Below the pieces are notes generated by a model, which worked only from the letters and a program-made list of their open reading frames with translations, made no database searches and was not told the DNA's origin. DNA of 64,000 nucleotides from Luteococcus sp052116585. Its GTDB lineage: Bacteria; Actinomycetota; Actinomycetes; Propionibacteriales; Propionibacteriaceae. Positions 33,965 through 43,308 of this stretch are shown piece by piece; within the stretch, counting starts at the first letter, position 1, and the number at the start of each line of letters is the position of its first letter. The DNA lies in contig NZ_JBQKKT010000005.1 of the NCBI RefSeq assembly GCF_052116585.1, forward strand, positions 62,001 through 126,000. Direction: 5' to 3'. The position numbers and the translations under genes were made by a program.

Positions 33965-34729
33965 TCAGCCCCGTCGGTGCGCCAGTACCCAGTCGAGGGC
34001 CTCGGTCACGTCGTGCACCGTCTCCACCCCGTCGGCGGGATCGGGCCGGTCGACCACCACGCACGGCACGCCCAGCCCGCGGGCTGCCTGCATCTTGGGC
34101 CAGGTGAAAGTGCCCCCGGAGTTCTTGGTGACCAACACGTCGCTGCGGTGATCCCGCATCAGCGCCAGTTCCCCGTCCAAGGTGTAGGGGCCACGACTGG
34201 TCACCACCTGCCAGCGCGACGGGATCTCCAGTTCCGGCATCTGCACCACGCGGGCCAGCACGTCCAGCTGGCCCAGGGCTGGCACGAAACGCGCCATCTC
34301 CTGGCGTCCCACCGTCAGGAAGGGCCGACTCCCCAGGTCAGCGGCCAGCGCGGCCGCCTCCTCGTGCGTGGCCACCGTGTGCCAGCCCTCCTCCACCGGC
34401 CAGGCCGGCCGTTCCAGCCGCAGCAAGGGGATTCGTCGCCCATCGGGCAAGGGGTTGGCGCAGGCGGCGGCCGCATTGCGGCTCATCCCCTGGGCGAAGG
34501 GGTGGGTGGCATCCACCAGCACGTCGTGGTCCGCCAAGGCCAGGCGCAGTCCGTCGACCCCGCCGAATCCGCCAATCCGCACCGCGCCCAGCGGCAGTCG
34601 CGGCTGCGCCACCCGGCCGGCCAGCGACGAGGTCACCTCGATGCCGTCGGATCCGGGCCCCACCAGCGCCGCGGCCAGTGCCCGACCCTCACTCGTGCCG
34701 CCCAGCAACAGCACTCGCAGCGTTGTCAT
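33965..34729 (-). CDS. cobK: Precorrin-6A reductase
   Basis: 254 residues. LRVLLLGGTSEGRALAAAL at the N-terminus, DATHPFAQGMSRNAAAAC, TVGRQEMARF and VLVTKNSGG near the C-terminus mark CobK/CbiJ, the NADPH-dependent reductase of precorrin-6A. ATG overlaps the cobF stop (ATGA). Last gene of the cobN/cobF/cobK unit; convergent with the Met8-like gene. Confidence 0.94.
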   Translation of the reverse strand: MTTLRVLLLGGTSEGRALAAALVGPGSDGIEVTSSLAGRVAQPRLPLGAVRIGGFGGVDGLRLALADHDVLVDATHPFAQGMSRNAAAACANPLPDGRRIPLLRLERPAWPVEEGWHTVATHEEAAALAADLGSRPFLTVGRQEMARFVPALGQLDVLARVVQMPELEIPSRWQVVTSRGPYTLDGELALMRDHRSDVLVTKNSGGTFTWPKMQAARGLGVPCVVVDRPDPADGVETVHDVTEALDWVLAHRRG

Positions 34730-35499
34730 TGCGGCCCCCGCAGCAGGCACAGGTCCATCACCCAGCCGGCCTGCTGCCGGGCGCGCTCTCGGCTCCAGCC
34801 GATGTGGTCGCTCACGTCGCGCACCGTCCCGTGCACCAGCTGCTCGGAATCCGTGCCCAGATTGGCACCCCACCAGACCTGCCAGTCGCCCAGCTCGTCA
34901 AGGGGCGGATCCCCCCACCGCACCTCGCCCAACATGGCCACGACATTGCGCTGGCCAGCGGCGATGGCCTCCGGCAGTCGGCGAACGGTGGTGATGTGCA
35001 CCGGTTGCCCGACGGCATGCAGGCTGATCCGGTGTCTGGCCGCCAGCAGCTGCGGGGCGCTGATCCCCGGCAGCACGTCCCAGGTGGCCCCCAGCCGCTC
35101 GGCCACCTGCTCCACGATGCGCACCGTCGAGTCGTAGAAGGCCGGATCGCCCCAGGCCAGGAAGCCGACGCAGCCACCGTCGGGCAGACCCGTCGACCGT
35201 TCGCGCAGCACCGCCTCCAGCGCGTCCAAGCGGGCCCGGTGCCAGGCGGCCACCGCCCCCTGGTAGTCGGCAGGGGTGCGGTCACGCTCCGGGTCAGGGA
35301 CGGTGACCAGCTCCGTGTCATGGGCGTCGGCGATCCGCTGCCGCACGGCCAGGATCTCGTCGCTGCCGTCCCCAACGCGGGCGCCCGCGGAACGCGTCTT
35401 GTCGAAGGCCACCAGGTAGTCGGCCTCGCGCAGGGCCCGGGCCACCTCGGCTGTCACGTGCTGCGGCCCCATCCCGACGCCCAGCACGCGGATCCTCAC
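34726..35499 (-). CDS. cobF: Precorrin-6A synthase (deacetylating)
   Basis: 257 residues, tetrapyrrole methylase that adds the C1 methyl with loss of acetate; a marker of the aerobic route. Motifs: RIRVLGVGMGPQHVTAEVA, GGCVGFLAWGDPAFYDST, VLPGISAPQLLAA and WWGANLG. GTG start overlaps the cobN stop (GTGA). Confidence 0.95.
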   Translation of the reverse strand: MRIRVLGVGMGPQHVTAEVARALREADYLVAFDKTRSAGARVGDGSDEILAVRQRIADAHDTELVTVPDPERDRTPADYQGAVAAWHRARLDALEAVLRERSTGLPDGGCVGFLAWGDPAFYDSTVRIVEQVAERLGATWDVLPGISAPQLLAARHRISLHAVGQPVHITTVRRLPEAIAAGQRNVVAMLGEVRWGDPPLDELGDWQVWWGANLGTDSEQLVHGTVRDVSDHIGWSRERARQQAGWVMDLCLLRGPQ

Positions 35500-38400
35500 T
35501 GCTCCTCCTCCAGGTCACCCTCGATGTCCAGATAGACCTGTTGCATCTGCTGCAGCAGCTCGGGATCCGGCTCCTCCCACAACCCGCGCTCAGCGGCCTC
35601 GTGCAGCCGCTCGACGATCCCCCGCAGCGCCCACGGATTGGACTGCCGCATGAAGTCCTGGTTGGTCTGGTCCAGCACGTACTCGGTGGCGATCTTCTCG
35701 TACATCCAGTCGTGCACCACGCCTGCGGTGGCGTCGAAGCCGAACAGGTAGTCCACCGTCGCGGCCAGCTCGAAGGCCCCCTTGTAGCCGTGCCGCTGCA
35801 TCGCGGAGATCCACCGGGGGTTGACGACGCGGGCGCGGAAGACGCGGGCCGTCTCCTCGCCCAGCGTGCGGGTGCGCACCCGGTCCGGCGTGGTGGAGTC
35901 ACCCACATAGGCCTTCGGGTCGTTGCCGGTCAGCGCCCGCACCGTGGCCACCATGCCGCCGTGGTACTGGTAGTAGTCATCGGAGTCGATGATGTCGCCC
36001 TCGACATTGTCCACATTCTTGGCGGCCACCTTGATGCGACGGTAGTTCGTGCGCATGTCGTCACCGGCCGGGACGCCGTCCAGCCCGCGGCCGTAGGCAA
36101 AACCGCCCCACGCGGTGTACACCTGCGCCAGGTCGTCGTCGCTGCGCCAGTTGCCGCTCTCCACCACTTGCAGGATCCCCGCGCCATAGCTGCCGGGCTT
36201 GGAGCCGAAGATGCGGGTGCGGCTACGGCGCTCGTCGCCGTGCTCGGCCAGATCGGCCCGGGCATGGGCGGCGACGAAGTTCTGCTCGGCGGGCTCGTCC
36301 AGCCCTGCGACCAGTGCGACGGCGTCGTCCAGCATCGCCACCACGTGCGGGAAGGCGTCGCGGAAGAAGCCGGAGATGCGTACCGTCACGTCGATCCGGG
36401 GGCGGCCCAGCTCCTCCAACGGCACCACCTGGAGGCGTGCCACACGACGCGAGGCCTCATCCCATTCCGGTCGGACACCCAGCAGGGCAAGGACTTCGGC
36501 GATGTCGTCGCCACTGGTCCGCATTGCGGACGTCCCCCACACGCTCAGCCCCACCGACGCGGGATACTCGCCCGTCTCGTCCAGATAGCGCTGCAGCAGC
36601 GAATCGGCCATCGCCTGGCCCGTCTCCCAGGCCAGCCGCGACGGGATGGCCCGCGGATCCACGGTGTAGAAATTGCGGCCGGTGGGCAGCACGTTCACCA
36701 GCCCGCGCAGCGGCGAGCCCGAGGGGCCCGCGGCAATGAAGCCGCCCTCCAAAGCGTGCACGACGGCGGTCAGCTCGTCGGTGGTGCGAGCCAGCCGGGG
36801 CACCACCTGCTCGGCGGCGAAGCGGAGGACCTGGGCGACGTCCTCTCGGTCGGCACCAGGACCGTTGGCGGAGTCGTCGGCCGAGCTTGTCAGGGCCTTG
36901 TCGTCGGTCTGGCCCTCTTCCCCGCTGGCAGCGCCTGTCGAGGTCACCACCTCGTCGACCGCCGCCGGATCCCAGCCCGCATCCTCCATCGCCTGCACCA
37001 GGGCGCGGGCCTGCGCCTCCACCTCGTCGGTGCGCACCGCGTCGGCGTCGTCGGCCAGCCCCAGCGCACGTCGCAGCCCCGGCACCGCCGCCGACGCACC
37101 GCCCCACACCTGGCTCGCCCGCAGGATCGCCAGCACCAGGTTCACCCGAGCCTCGCCCGTCGGCGCCTGCCCCAGCGTGTGCAGTCCGTCGCGGATCTGG
37201 GCGTCCTTGATCTCGCACAGCCAGCCGTCCACGTGCAGCAGGAAATCGTCGAACTCCTCGTCCTGTGGACGCTCGTCGAGACCCAGGTCGCGGTGCATCT
37301 CCGCGGCGCGCATCAGGCTCCAGATCTCGCCGCGGATGGCGGGCAGCTTGGCCGGGTCCATCGCCGCGATGTTGGCGTGCTCGTCCAGCAACTGCTCCAG
37401 CCGAGCGATGTCGCCATAGCTCTCGGCCCGCGCCATGGGCGGCACCAGATGGTCGACGATCACCGCATGGGCACGTCGCTTGGCCTGCGCCCCCTCGCCC
37501 GGATCGTTGACCAGGAAGGGATAGATCAGCGGCAGCGAACCGATCGCCGCATCCGGCCCGCAGGCATTCGAGAGGGCCGCATTCTTGCCGGGCAGCCATT
37601 CCATCGATCCGTGCTTGCCCAGGTGCACCACGGCGTCAGCGCCGAAGCCGTGCTCGATCCAGCGGTAGGCGCCAATGTAGTGGTGGCTGGGCGCCATGTC
37701 CGGGTCGTGGTAGATCGCGACGGGATTCTCCCCGAAGCCACGCGGCGGCTGGATCATCAGCACCACATTGCCGGCCTGCAGCGTGGCCAGCACCAGCTCC
37801 CCGTCGTCATTGACGAACAGACTGCCGGGGCCTTCTCCCCAGGCCTCGGTCATCTGCTCGCGCAGCTCGACGGGCAGGTCGGCGGTCCACTCGCGGTACT
37901 GCTCGGGCGTGATGCGGACGTGCGCGTCGGAGAGCTGTGCGCTGGTCAGCCACTCCTCGTCCTGGCCACCGGCGGCGATCAGGGCGTGGATCAGGGCATC
38001 ACCGCAGGCGGTGTCGCGGGCCAGTTCGTCGCTGGCGGTGTCGCGGGCCAGTTCGTCGCTGGCGGTGTCGCGGGCCAGTTCGTCGCTGGCGGTGCCGCGG
38101 GCCAGCTCGTCGCTGGCGGTGCCGAGCCCGACCCCGTCGATGATCCGGGTGACCTCGTTCTCCCCGCCCAGGTCATAGCCCTCGTCGCGCAACCGCCGTA
38201 GCAGCCACACTGCCGAAACCGGGGTGTCCAGGCCCACCGCATTGCCGATACGCGCATGCTTGGTGGGGTAGGCGCTGAGCATCAGCGCGATCTTCTTGTC
38301 CTTGTTGGGCAGGTGGCGCAGCCGCGCGTGGTGCACGGCCAGCCGCGCCAGACGAGTGCACCGCTCCTCGTCGGCGACGTAGTGGGGCAGCCCCTCGTCG

Positions 38401-39302
38401 TCGAACTCCTTGAAGCTGAACGGGCCGGCGATGATCCGGCCGTCGAATTCCGGGATCGCGATCTGGGTGGCGGCATCCAGCGGGGTGACGCCGTCATCAT
38501 TGGCCAGCCAATCGGCGCGCGAGCTGGTCAGACAGAGCCCCTGGATCACGGGAATGTCCAGCGCGGCCATCCGCGCCACATCCCAGGCCTCGTCGTCGCC
38601 GCCCGCCTGCGCGGTGGCCGGGGTGCTGCCGCCCGCGGCGAGCACCGTGACCACCAGCGCGTCCAGCTCCCCGAGCGCGGCGTACAACTCGTCGGGGGCA
38701 GAGCGCAGCGAGCCCGCGTAGATCGGCAGGCCGATCGCCTGTCCCGTGGCATCCACCGCGTCGGCCAGGGCGTGCGCGAAGGCAGTGTTCCCGCTGGCCT
38801 CGTGCGCCCGGTAGTAGAGGATGCCGACGGTGGCCTTCCGGCCCGCGGCCTGCCCGCCCGGAGCCTCGACGGCCTCCCGCGACGCCCACCCCCAAGCGGG
38901 GATCTCCTGCGGCGCCTCGAAACCCTCGCCAGTGAGCAGCACCGTGTCGCCCAAGAAGGCGTGCAGCTGGCGCAGATTGCGCGGGCCGCCCTCGGCCAGG
39001 TAGCGGTGCGCCTCGGCCGCGACGCCGATCGGCACCGTCGAGAGCTCCATCAGCTCCGCGCTGGGCTGCTGCTCACCACCCAGCACCACGACGGGTCGCC
39101 CGTCGGCAACCAGGGCGCGCAGCGCGGGCGAGAGGTCCTGCGGGCCGCCCAAGATGCGTACCACCACCAGGTCACATTCGGCAGCCAGAGTGGCGAGGTC
39201 ATCGTCGCCCAACCGGGTGGGATTGCCCCAGGCAAAATCGGCGCCACTGGCGCGGGCCGAGAGCAGGTCGGTGTCGGACGTGGACAGCAGGGCGATGCGC
39301 AT
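35496..39302 (-). CDS. cobN: Cobaltochelatase large subunit CobN
   Basis: 1268 residues, the tetrapyrrole-binding subunit that works with the ChlI/ChlD-type ATPase to insert cobalt. Conserved blocks include VHLGKHGSMEWLPGKNAAL, PLIYPFLVNDPGEGAQAKRR and, near the C-terminus, AMQRHGYKGAFELAATVDYL. The ATG at 39302 has GGAGGAGG 7 bases upstream. A 27-bp unit is repeated about 4.4 times in frame (38008-38126; TASDELARD units) within a region that is normally a variable loop. Another low-complexity Ser/Ala/Asp insertion lies near 36880-36950. Riboswitch-controlled. Confidence 0.95.
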   Translation of the reverse strand: MRIALLSTSDTDLLSARASGADFAWGNPTRLGDDDLATLAAECDLVVVRILGGPQDLSPALRALVADGRPVVVLGGEQQPSAELMELSTVPIGVAAEAHRYLAEGGPRNLRQLHAFLGDTVLLTGEGFEAPQEIPAWGWASREAVEAPGGQAAGRKATVGILYYRAHEASGNTAFAHALADAVDATGQAIGLPIYAGSLRSAPDELYAALGELDALVVTVLAAGGSTPATAQAGGDDEAWDVARMAALDIPVIQGLCLTSSRADWLANDDGVTPLDAATQIAIPEFDGRIIAGPFSFKEFDDEGLPHYVADEERCTRLARLAVHHARLRHLPNKDKKIALMLSAYPTKHARIGNAVGLDTPVSAVWLLRRLRDEGYDLGGENEVTRIIDGVGLGTASDELARGTASDELARDTASDELARDTASDELARDTACGDALIHALIAAGGQDEEWLTSAQLSDAHVRITPEQYREWTADLPVELREQMTEAWGEGPGSLFVNDDGELVLATLQAGNVVLMIQPPRGFGENPVAIYHDPDMAPSHHYIGAYRWIEHGFGADAVVHLGKHGSMEWLPGKNAALSNACGPDAAIGSLPLIYPFLVNDPGEGAQAKRRAHAVIVDHLVPPMARAESYGDIARLEQLLDEHANIAAMDPAKLPAIRGEIWSLMRAAEMHRDLGLDERPQDEEFDDFLLHVDGWLCEIKDAQIRDGLHTLGQAPTGEARVNLVLAILRASQVWGGASAAVPGLRRALGLADDADAVRTDEVEAQARALVQAMEDAGWDPAAVDEVVTSTGAASGEEGQTDDKALTSSADDSANGPGADREDVAQVLRFAAEQVVPRLARTTDELTAVVHALEGGFIAAGPSGSPLRGLVNVLPTGRNFYTVDPRAIPSRLAWETGQAMADSLLQRYLDETGEYPASVGLSVWGTSAMRTSGDDIAEVLALLGVRPEWDEASRRVARLQVVPLEELGRPRIDVTVRISGFFRDAFPHVVAMLDDAVALVAGLDEPAEQNFVAAHARADLAEHGDERRSRTRIFGSKPGSYGAGILQVVESGNWRSDDDLAQVYTAWGGFAYGRGLDGVPAGDDMRTNYRRIKVAAKNVDNVEGDIIDSDDYYQYHGGMVATVRALTGNDPKAYVGDSTTPDRVRTRTLGEETARVFRARVVNPRWISAMQRHGYKGAFELAATVDYLFGFDATAGVVHDWMYEKIATEYVLDQTNQDFMRQSNPWALRGIVERLHEAAERGLWEEPDPELLQQMQQVYLDIEGDLEEEQ

Positions 39303-39318
39303 CTCTGCGCCTCCTCCC

Positions 39319-39336
39319 CCGGAGTTCTCGCTCCGG
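39319..39336 (-). promoter_or_regulatory. Hairpin next to the cobN ribosome site
   Basis: CCGGAG/CTCCGG stem with a 6-base loop, immediately before the SD GGAGGAGG (39317-39310 on the minus strand). It lies between the aptamer and the start codon and could be part of the expression platform. Confidence 0.55.
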
Positions 39337-39349
39337 ATCATGGGTCAGG

Positions 39350-39455
39350 GACCACCCACGGCCAGTGTCTGGCTTGCCTGCCCTCATCGGGCGGGAGGTC
39401 ACAGTGGCGGAACCGCCCCGGAATCACACCGGGTTCCTGCACCATGGGCTGCGGC
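39350..39455 (-). promoter_or_regulatory. Cobalamin riboswitch upstream of cobN
   Basis: Minus strand: CAGCCCATGG and CCGTGGGTGG form P1 (with wobble pairs); GGAACCCGGTGTGATTCCGG, TTCCGCCACTGTGACC and GCAAGCCAGACACTGG fit the aptamer core and B12 box. Confidence 0.92.
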
Positions 39456-39546
39456 CAGCCTAGCGGGGCAGCGGGGCGTGCGATGCCACCCCGTGCGGGG
39501 CGCCCGATCCCGGGATCCCTGACGCTGGGCGGCCCCGCGTGGAAAG

Positions 39547-40152
39547 TCACCACTCGATGCCGGCCTGCCCCTTCGCGCCGGTGTCGAAGGGGTGCTTCAC
39601 CTTCGTCATCTCGGTCACCAGGTCTGCGGCGTCGATCACCTGCTGCGGCATCCGTCGCCCCGTCATCACGACATGCTGGGTGCCGGGCCGGTTGCGCAGG
39701 GTCTCGAGCACCTCGTCGACGTCCAACCAGCCATTGGCCAGCACATAGCTGAACTCGTCCAGGACGTAGAGCCGGTGGGTCTCGGCGGAGAACTGTTCGC
39801 AGATGCGCTCCCAACCGGCCTTGGCCATGGCGACGTGGTCGACCTCGCTGGTGGAACGCAGCCAGGTCCAGCCGGCGCCCATCGCGTGCCACTCGACGGG
39901 TCCGCCCTGGCCGGTCTGCTCGTGGACGTCGTTGAGGGCAGCGAACGCGGCCTTCTCGCCGGTGCGCCAGTTGGGCGACTTCACGAACTGGTAGACACCG
40001 ATGCTCCACCCCTGGTTCCAGCCACGCAGCGCCATGCCGAAGGCGGCCGTGGACTTGCCCTTGCCGTCGCCGGTGTTCACGATCAGCCGGGGTTGGTGGC
40101 GCAGCTGGCGGGTGGTGAGCTGCTCATTCTTGACCGGTGGGGTTCCCTGCAT
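39547..40152 (-). CDS. cobO: Corrinoid adenosyltransferase (CobA/CobO family)
   Basis: 201 residues. P-loop VNTGDGKGKSTAAFG near residue 30, WSIGVYQFVKS, GMGAGWTW-like AMGAGWTWLR and LYVLDEFSYVLANGWL. It transfers the 5'-deoxyadenosyl group of ATP to Co(I) corrinoids. AAGGAG lies 7 bases before the ATG, one base after the cobQ stop, so it is the third gene of the cbiB/cobQ/cobO unit. Confidence 0.94.
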   Translation of the reverse strand: MQGTPPVKNEQLTTRQLRHQPRLIVNTGDGKGKSTAAFGMALRGWNQGWSIGVYQFVKSPNWRTGEKAAFAALNDVHEQTGQGGPVEWHAMGAGWTWLRSTSEVDHVAMAKAGWERICEQFSAETHRLYVLDEFSYVLANGWLDVDEVLETLRNRPGTQHVVMTGRRMPQQVIDAADLVTEMTKVKHPFDTGAKGQAGIEW

Positions 40153-40153
40153 G

Positions 40154-41827
40154 TCAACACTCCTTGGCTTTGTCGGGGCTGTGGTTCTCGGGCTTGCGGG
40201 CCTGGAGGTCGTGGGTCTTGCCCTGACCGGGCTGGCCGATCTGGTGATCGCCGGGCGGTGTCTGGGTGGGCGAACCGCCGCCGGAACGGGCCAGCGACAG
40301 CAGGCCATCCACGTCGGTCTGTTCCTCGATCGCATCGGCCAGCGTGTCGATCATCCGCTCCCGCCGCTCCGAGTATCCCGGTGCCTCCGGATCGGGACGC
40401 CAGGGATGCCCGGTGTCGGCGGCGATCCGAGTGAGCCAGGCCCGGCGGAAAGCGTCGTGTTCGAGCGCACCGTGCCAGTGCGTGCCCCACGTGGAGCCCA
40501 CCCGCATGCCGTCCAGGAAGAGCTCGTCGGGGCGTTCGAGCTGGGTGGGGCGGCCGTGGTGGATCTCGTAGCCGGTGGTGCGGTGGCCCTGCCAGTGGCC
40601 CGTCGGGCGGGCGAGCACCTTGTCAGGGTGGAAGTCGATGCGCAGCGGCAGGATGCCCAGCCCATCGACCGGTTCAGGGATGGGCCGGACGGGGCCCGAA
40701 CCACCGAAGCTTCCGCTGACCGGGCCTGACGCGTCCGGGCCAGGCGTGTCCGGGCCCGGCGTGTTGACCGGGCTTGGCGGGGCCTCCACCCCGTCCACGA
40801 TCACCCGGCCCAGCATCTGGTAGCCGCCGCAGATCCCCAGCGTGGGGCGGCCCAGGACGTGCCGGGCCGTCACCACCCGGTCGATCCCCCGGTCCCGCAG
40901 CCACGCCAGATCATCAAGCGTGGCGCGGGTGCCGGGGATCACGAGCAGATCAGCCCGGGCGCAGCGGCCCGGGTCGGTGGTGACCGTCACGTGGACCCCC
41001 GGCTCGGCAGCCAGCGCGTCCACGTCGGTGGCATTGCTCACCCGGGGCAGGCGGACCACCGCCACGTCCAGGCTGCGGCTGGCCTGACTCGCCGAGCTGC
41101 GTCGCCAGGCGCCGATGGACAGGGCGTCCTCGCCGTCCAGCCAGACCCCGTCGAGCCAGTGCAGAACCCCCAGATTCTTCAGGCCCGTGCGGCGACTGAT
41201 CTCCGTCAGGCCCGGGACCAGCACCTCCGGATCGCCGCGGAACTTGTTGATCACATAGCCCTTCAACAGCCGCCGGTCGTCATCCTCCAGCAGGGCCCAG
41301 GTGCCGTAGATACTGGCCAGCACACCGCCACGGTCAATGTCACCCACGAGCACCACGGGAAGATCGAACTGCCTGGCCAGACCCATGTTCACGTAGTCGC
41401 CACCGCGCAGGTTGATCTCCGCCGGCGATCCCGCCCCCTCACAGACCACCAGCTCGTGCTGGGCCTGCAGCTCGCGGAAGGCGTCGAAGGCGGCGGCGGC
41501 CAGATGGCGCCGGCCCGTGGCGTACTGGCCCGCCTCCAGGATCCCGTCGGGTTGGCCACGCAAGACCACGTGGGCCCGGCGATCCGTACCCGGCTTGATG
41601 AGCACCGGGTTCATCGCCGTCGTTGGTTCCACCCCGGCAGCAATCGCCTGCAGGTACTGGGCCCGGCCGATCTCCCCGTCGGACACCACCATGGAGTTGT
41701 TGCTCATGTTCTGCGCCTTGAAAGGGGCCACGTCGATCCCCCGGCGGCGCAGGGCGCGGCACAGCCCCACCGTCACCAACGACTTGCCGGCATCGGAGGA
41801 GGTGCCGGCCACCAGGATCCCGGCCAT
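40154..41827 (-). CDS. cobQ: Cobyric acid synthase
   Basis: 557 residues; glutamine-dependent amidation of four side chains of adenosylcobyrinate diamide. N-terminal ATPase domain (GILVAGTSSDAGKSLVTVGL, FKAQNMSNNSMV) and a C-terminal class I amidotransferase domain with the nucleophile in LGICGGYQMLG and the His in GTHWHGALEHD. Between these (about 40690-40790) there is a PGPDTPGPDASGP repeat insertion. ATG shares one base with the cbiB stop (TGATG). Confidence 0.95.
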   Translation of the reverse strand: MAGILVAGTSSDAGKSLVTVGLCRALRRRGIDVAPFKAQNMSNNSMVVSDGEIGRAQYLQAIAAGVEPTTAMNPVLIKPGTDRRAHVVLRGQPDGILEAGQYATGRRHLAAAAFDAFRELQAQHELVVCEGAGSPAEINLRGGDYVNMGLARQFDLPVVLVGDIDRGGVLASIYGTWALLEDDDRRLLKGYVINKFRGDPEVLVPGLTEISRRTGLKNLGVLHWLDGVWLDGEDALSIGAWRRSSASQASRSLDVAVVRLPRVSNATDVDALAAEPGVHVTVTTDPGRCARADLLVIPGTRATLDDLAWLRDRGIDRVVTARHVLGRPTLGICGGYQMLGRVIVDGVEAPPSPVNTPGPDTPGPDASGPVSGSFGGSGPVRPIPEPVDGLGILPLRIDFHPDKVLARPTGHWQGHRTTGYEIHHGRPTQLERPDELFLDGMRVGSTWGTHWHGALEHDAFRRAWLTRIAADTGHPWRPDPEAPGYSERRERMIDTLADAIEEQTDVDGLLSLARSGGGSPTQTPPGDHQIGQPGQGKTHDLQARKPENHSPDKAKEC

Positions 41828-43308
41828 CAGCGCCCACCTCCGCAAATCACCCGCAGGATCGTCCGTTGGCCCCGGGCCTCCGCGGGGCGGGTCGCGTGGC
41901 GCTTCAACCTGAGGGGGGTTTGCGGAGTCGCGCCCGTGGTCGGCCAGAAGGCAGGTTCGCGCGGCGCTGTCGCTGGACGGACTGCGCTCGGGAACTGGGC
42001 CGGGGTGCCGGCCCTGTCGGGGCTGGTCGCCGTGCTCGTCCTCGCCGTGCTGGTTGTGCCCCGGATCTGCGTCCGTGTGCTGGCTGTCGCCCCAGCAGCT
42101 GGCCTGAGGACTGAGGTGGCTCCCACTCGGACACCCCGCCCTCCACCGGATCGGGCTCCGCTGGACCGGACCCCGGCTCGGCCAGAGACACGCGCTGGGG
42201 CGCCCGGCTCGGGGATTCCGCCCTGTCTCTTCCTGCCGCCTTGGGTCGTCCTGCCGCCCTGTGTCGCCATGCCTGCCTGTGTCGCCATACCAGGCTGTTT
42301 CGCTCTTCTGGCCAGCACAGCAGCCGCAGCCTGCAGCCGCCCAGCGCCCCGGACGCCGCGCGCGGCAAGGGCGCCGGCGCAAACGGCACCTGCGGCCACG
42401 GCGGCCGCCACCACCTGCACCCGGCGGGCCATCGCGGCTGCGGCACGCAACTCTTCCGCCCGCGGTCGAGGACCTGCGCCCAGCAGGCCGCGATGCTCCA
42501 CCCGACCGCCCGGATAGACATTGCGGCCACCGAGCTGCACGCCGAGCGCCCCGGCAAAGGCCGACTCACACCACCCGCCATTGGGGCTGGGGTGGTTGCG
42601 GGCGTCCCGGCGCATCACTCGCCACGCATCGGCGCGGCGGTCCCCGGCGAGGGCGCAGGTCACCAGGCCGGTGAGGCGAGCGGGCAGCCAGCAGGCCACG
42701 TCGTCCAGCCGGGCCGCCGCCGTGCCGAAGTGCCGGTAGCGGTCATTGCGGTGTCCGACCATCGCATCGAGCGTGTTGATGCCGCGGTGAACCAGTAGTC
42801 CCGGCACGCCCGCCACGGCACCCCAGAAGAGCGGGGCCATCACCGCGTCCGCGCTGTTCTCCGCCACCGACTCCAGTGCCGCCCGGGCCAGCTCCGGCTC
42901 GTCCAGCTCATCGGCCAGACGCCCGCACAGGTGTCCCAGACGCCCCCGGGCCGCATCGAGGTCACCCTCTGCCAACCGGTCGGCGATGAACTCGCCCTCC
43001 CGGGCCAGGGACTCGCCGCCCGTCACCGCCCACGTCGCCAGCGCCGTCAGGGCCAGTTGCGCGGCAGGATGACGCCGCCCGGCCGATTCCGCCGCGGATC
43101 CCAGCACCACCAGCGGTGCCAGGCACAGCCCCACGTGCACCAGACCACGCACACCTTCTTCACGTGGCCCACCTCGCCGCCAGGTGAGCGCCTCAACACG
43201 CTGAGCCCAGCTCCCGAAGACAGCAACCGGATGGTTCCGCTGTGGGTCGGGGATCATCCGGTCTGCCAGAGTGCCCAGCAGCAGGCCGGCCGCGCGGGGC
43301 CAACTCAT
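41827..43308 (-). CDS. cbiB: Adenosylcobinamide-phosphate synthase with long C-terminal extension
   Basis: 493 residues; residues 1-320 are the CbiB/CobD membrane enzyme that attaches aminopropanol phosphate to cobyric acid (LLLGTLADRMIPDPQRNHPV, LESVAENSADAVMAPLFWG, NTLDAMVGHRNDRYRHFG, RDARNHPSPNGGWCESAFAGAL). The family usually ends near here. The remaining ~175 residues are Arg/Ala/Thr-rich, include a pentapeptide-like repeat (MATQAG/MATQGG, about 42226-42290) and finish inside element copy 4. No clear SD before ATG 43308. Symbol cobD is also used for this enzyme. The extension may not be functional. Confidence 0.9.
   Translation of the reverse strand: MSWPRAAGLLLGTLADRMIPDPQRNHPVAVFGSWAQRVEALTWRRGGPREEGVRGLVHVGLCLAPLVVLGSAAESAGRRHPAAQLALTALATWAVTGGESLAREGEFIADRLAEGDLDAARGRLGHLCGRLADELDEPELARAALESVAENSADAVMAPLFWGAVAGVPGLLVHRGINTLDAMVGHRNDRYRHFGTAAARLDDVACWLPARLTGLVTCALAGDRRADAWRVMRRDARNHPSPNGGWCESAFAGALGVQLGGRNVYPGGRVEHRGLLGAGPRPRAEELRAAAAMARRVQVVAAAVAAGAVCAGALAARGVRGAGRLQAAAAVLARRAKQPGMATQAGMATQGGRTTQGGRKRQGGIPEPGAPARVSGRAGVRSSGARSGGGRGVRVGATSVLRPAAGATASTRTQIRGTTSTARTSTATSPDRAGTPAQFPSAVRPATAPREPAFWPTTGATPQTPLRLKRHATRPAEARGQRTILRVICGGGR
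41837..41928. repeat. 92-bp palindromic element, copy 4, covering the cbiB 3' end
   Basis: CTCCGCAAATCACCC ... GGGGGGTTTGCGGAGT, exactly 92 bp; first base is C instead of A. The internal AGGATC at 18-23 and the centre CGCG match the family. The cbiB frame reads through it (TPQTPLRLKRH ...) and stops 8 bases beyond, so the element supplies the last ~30 codons. Confidence 0.9.

Noticed and set aside
38008..38126. 27-bp direct repeats that could suggest a CRISPR array
   Set aside because: Units adjoin without spacers and stay in frame within cobN; this is a coding tandem repeat.
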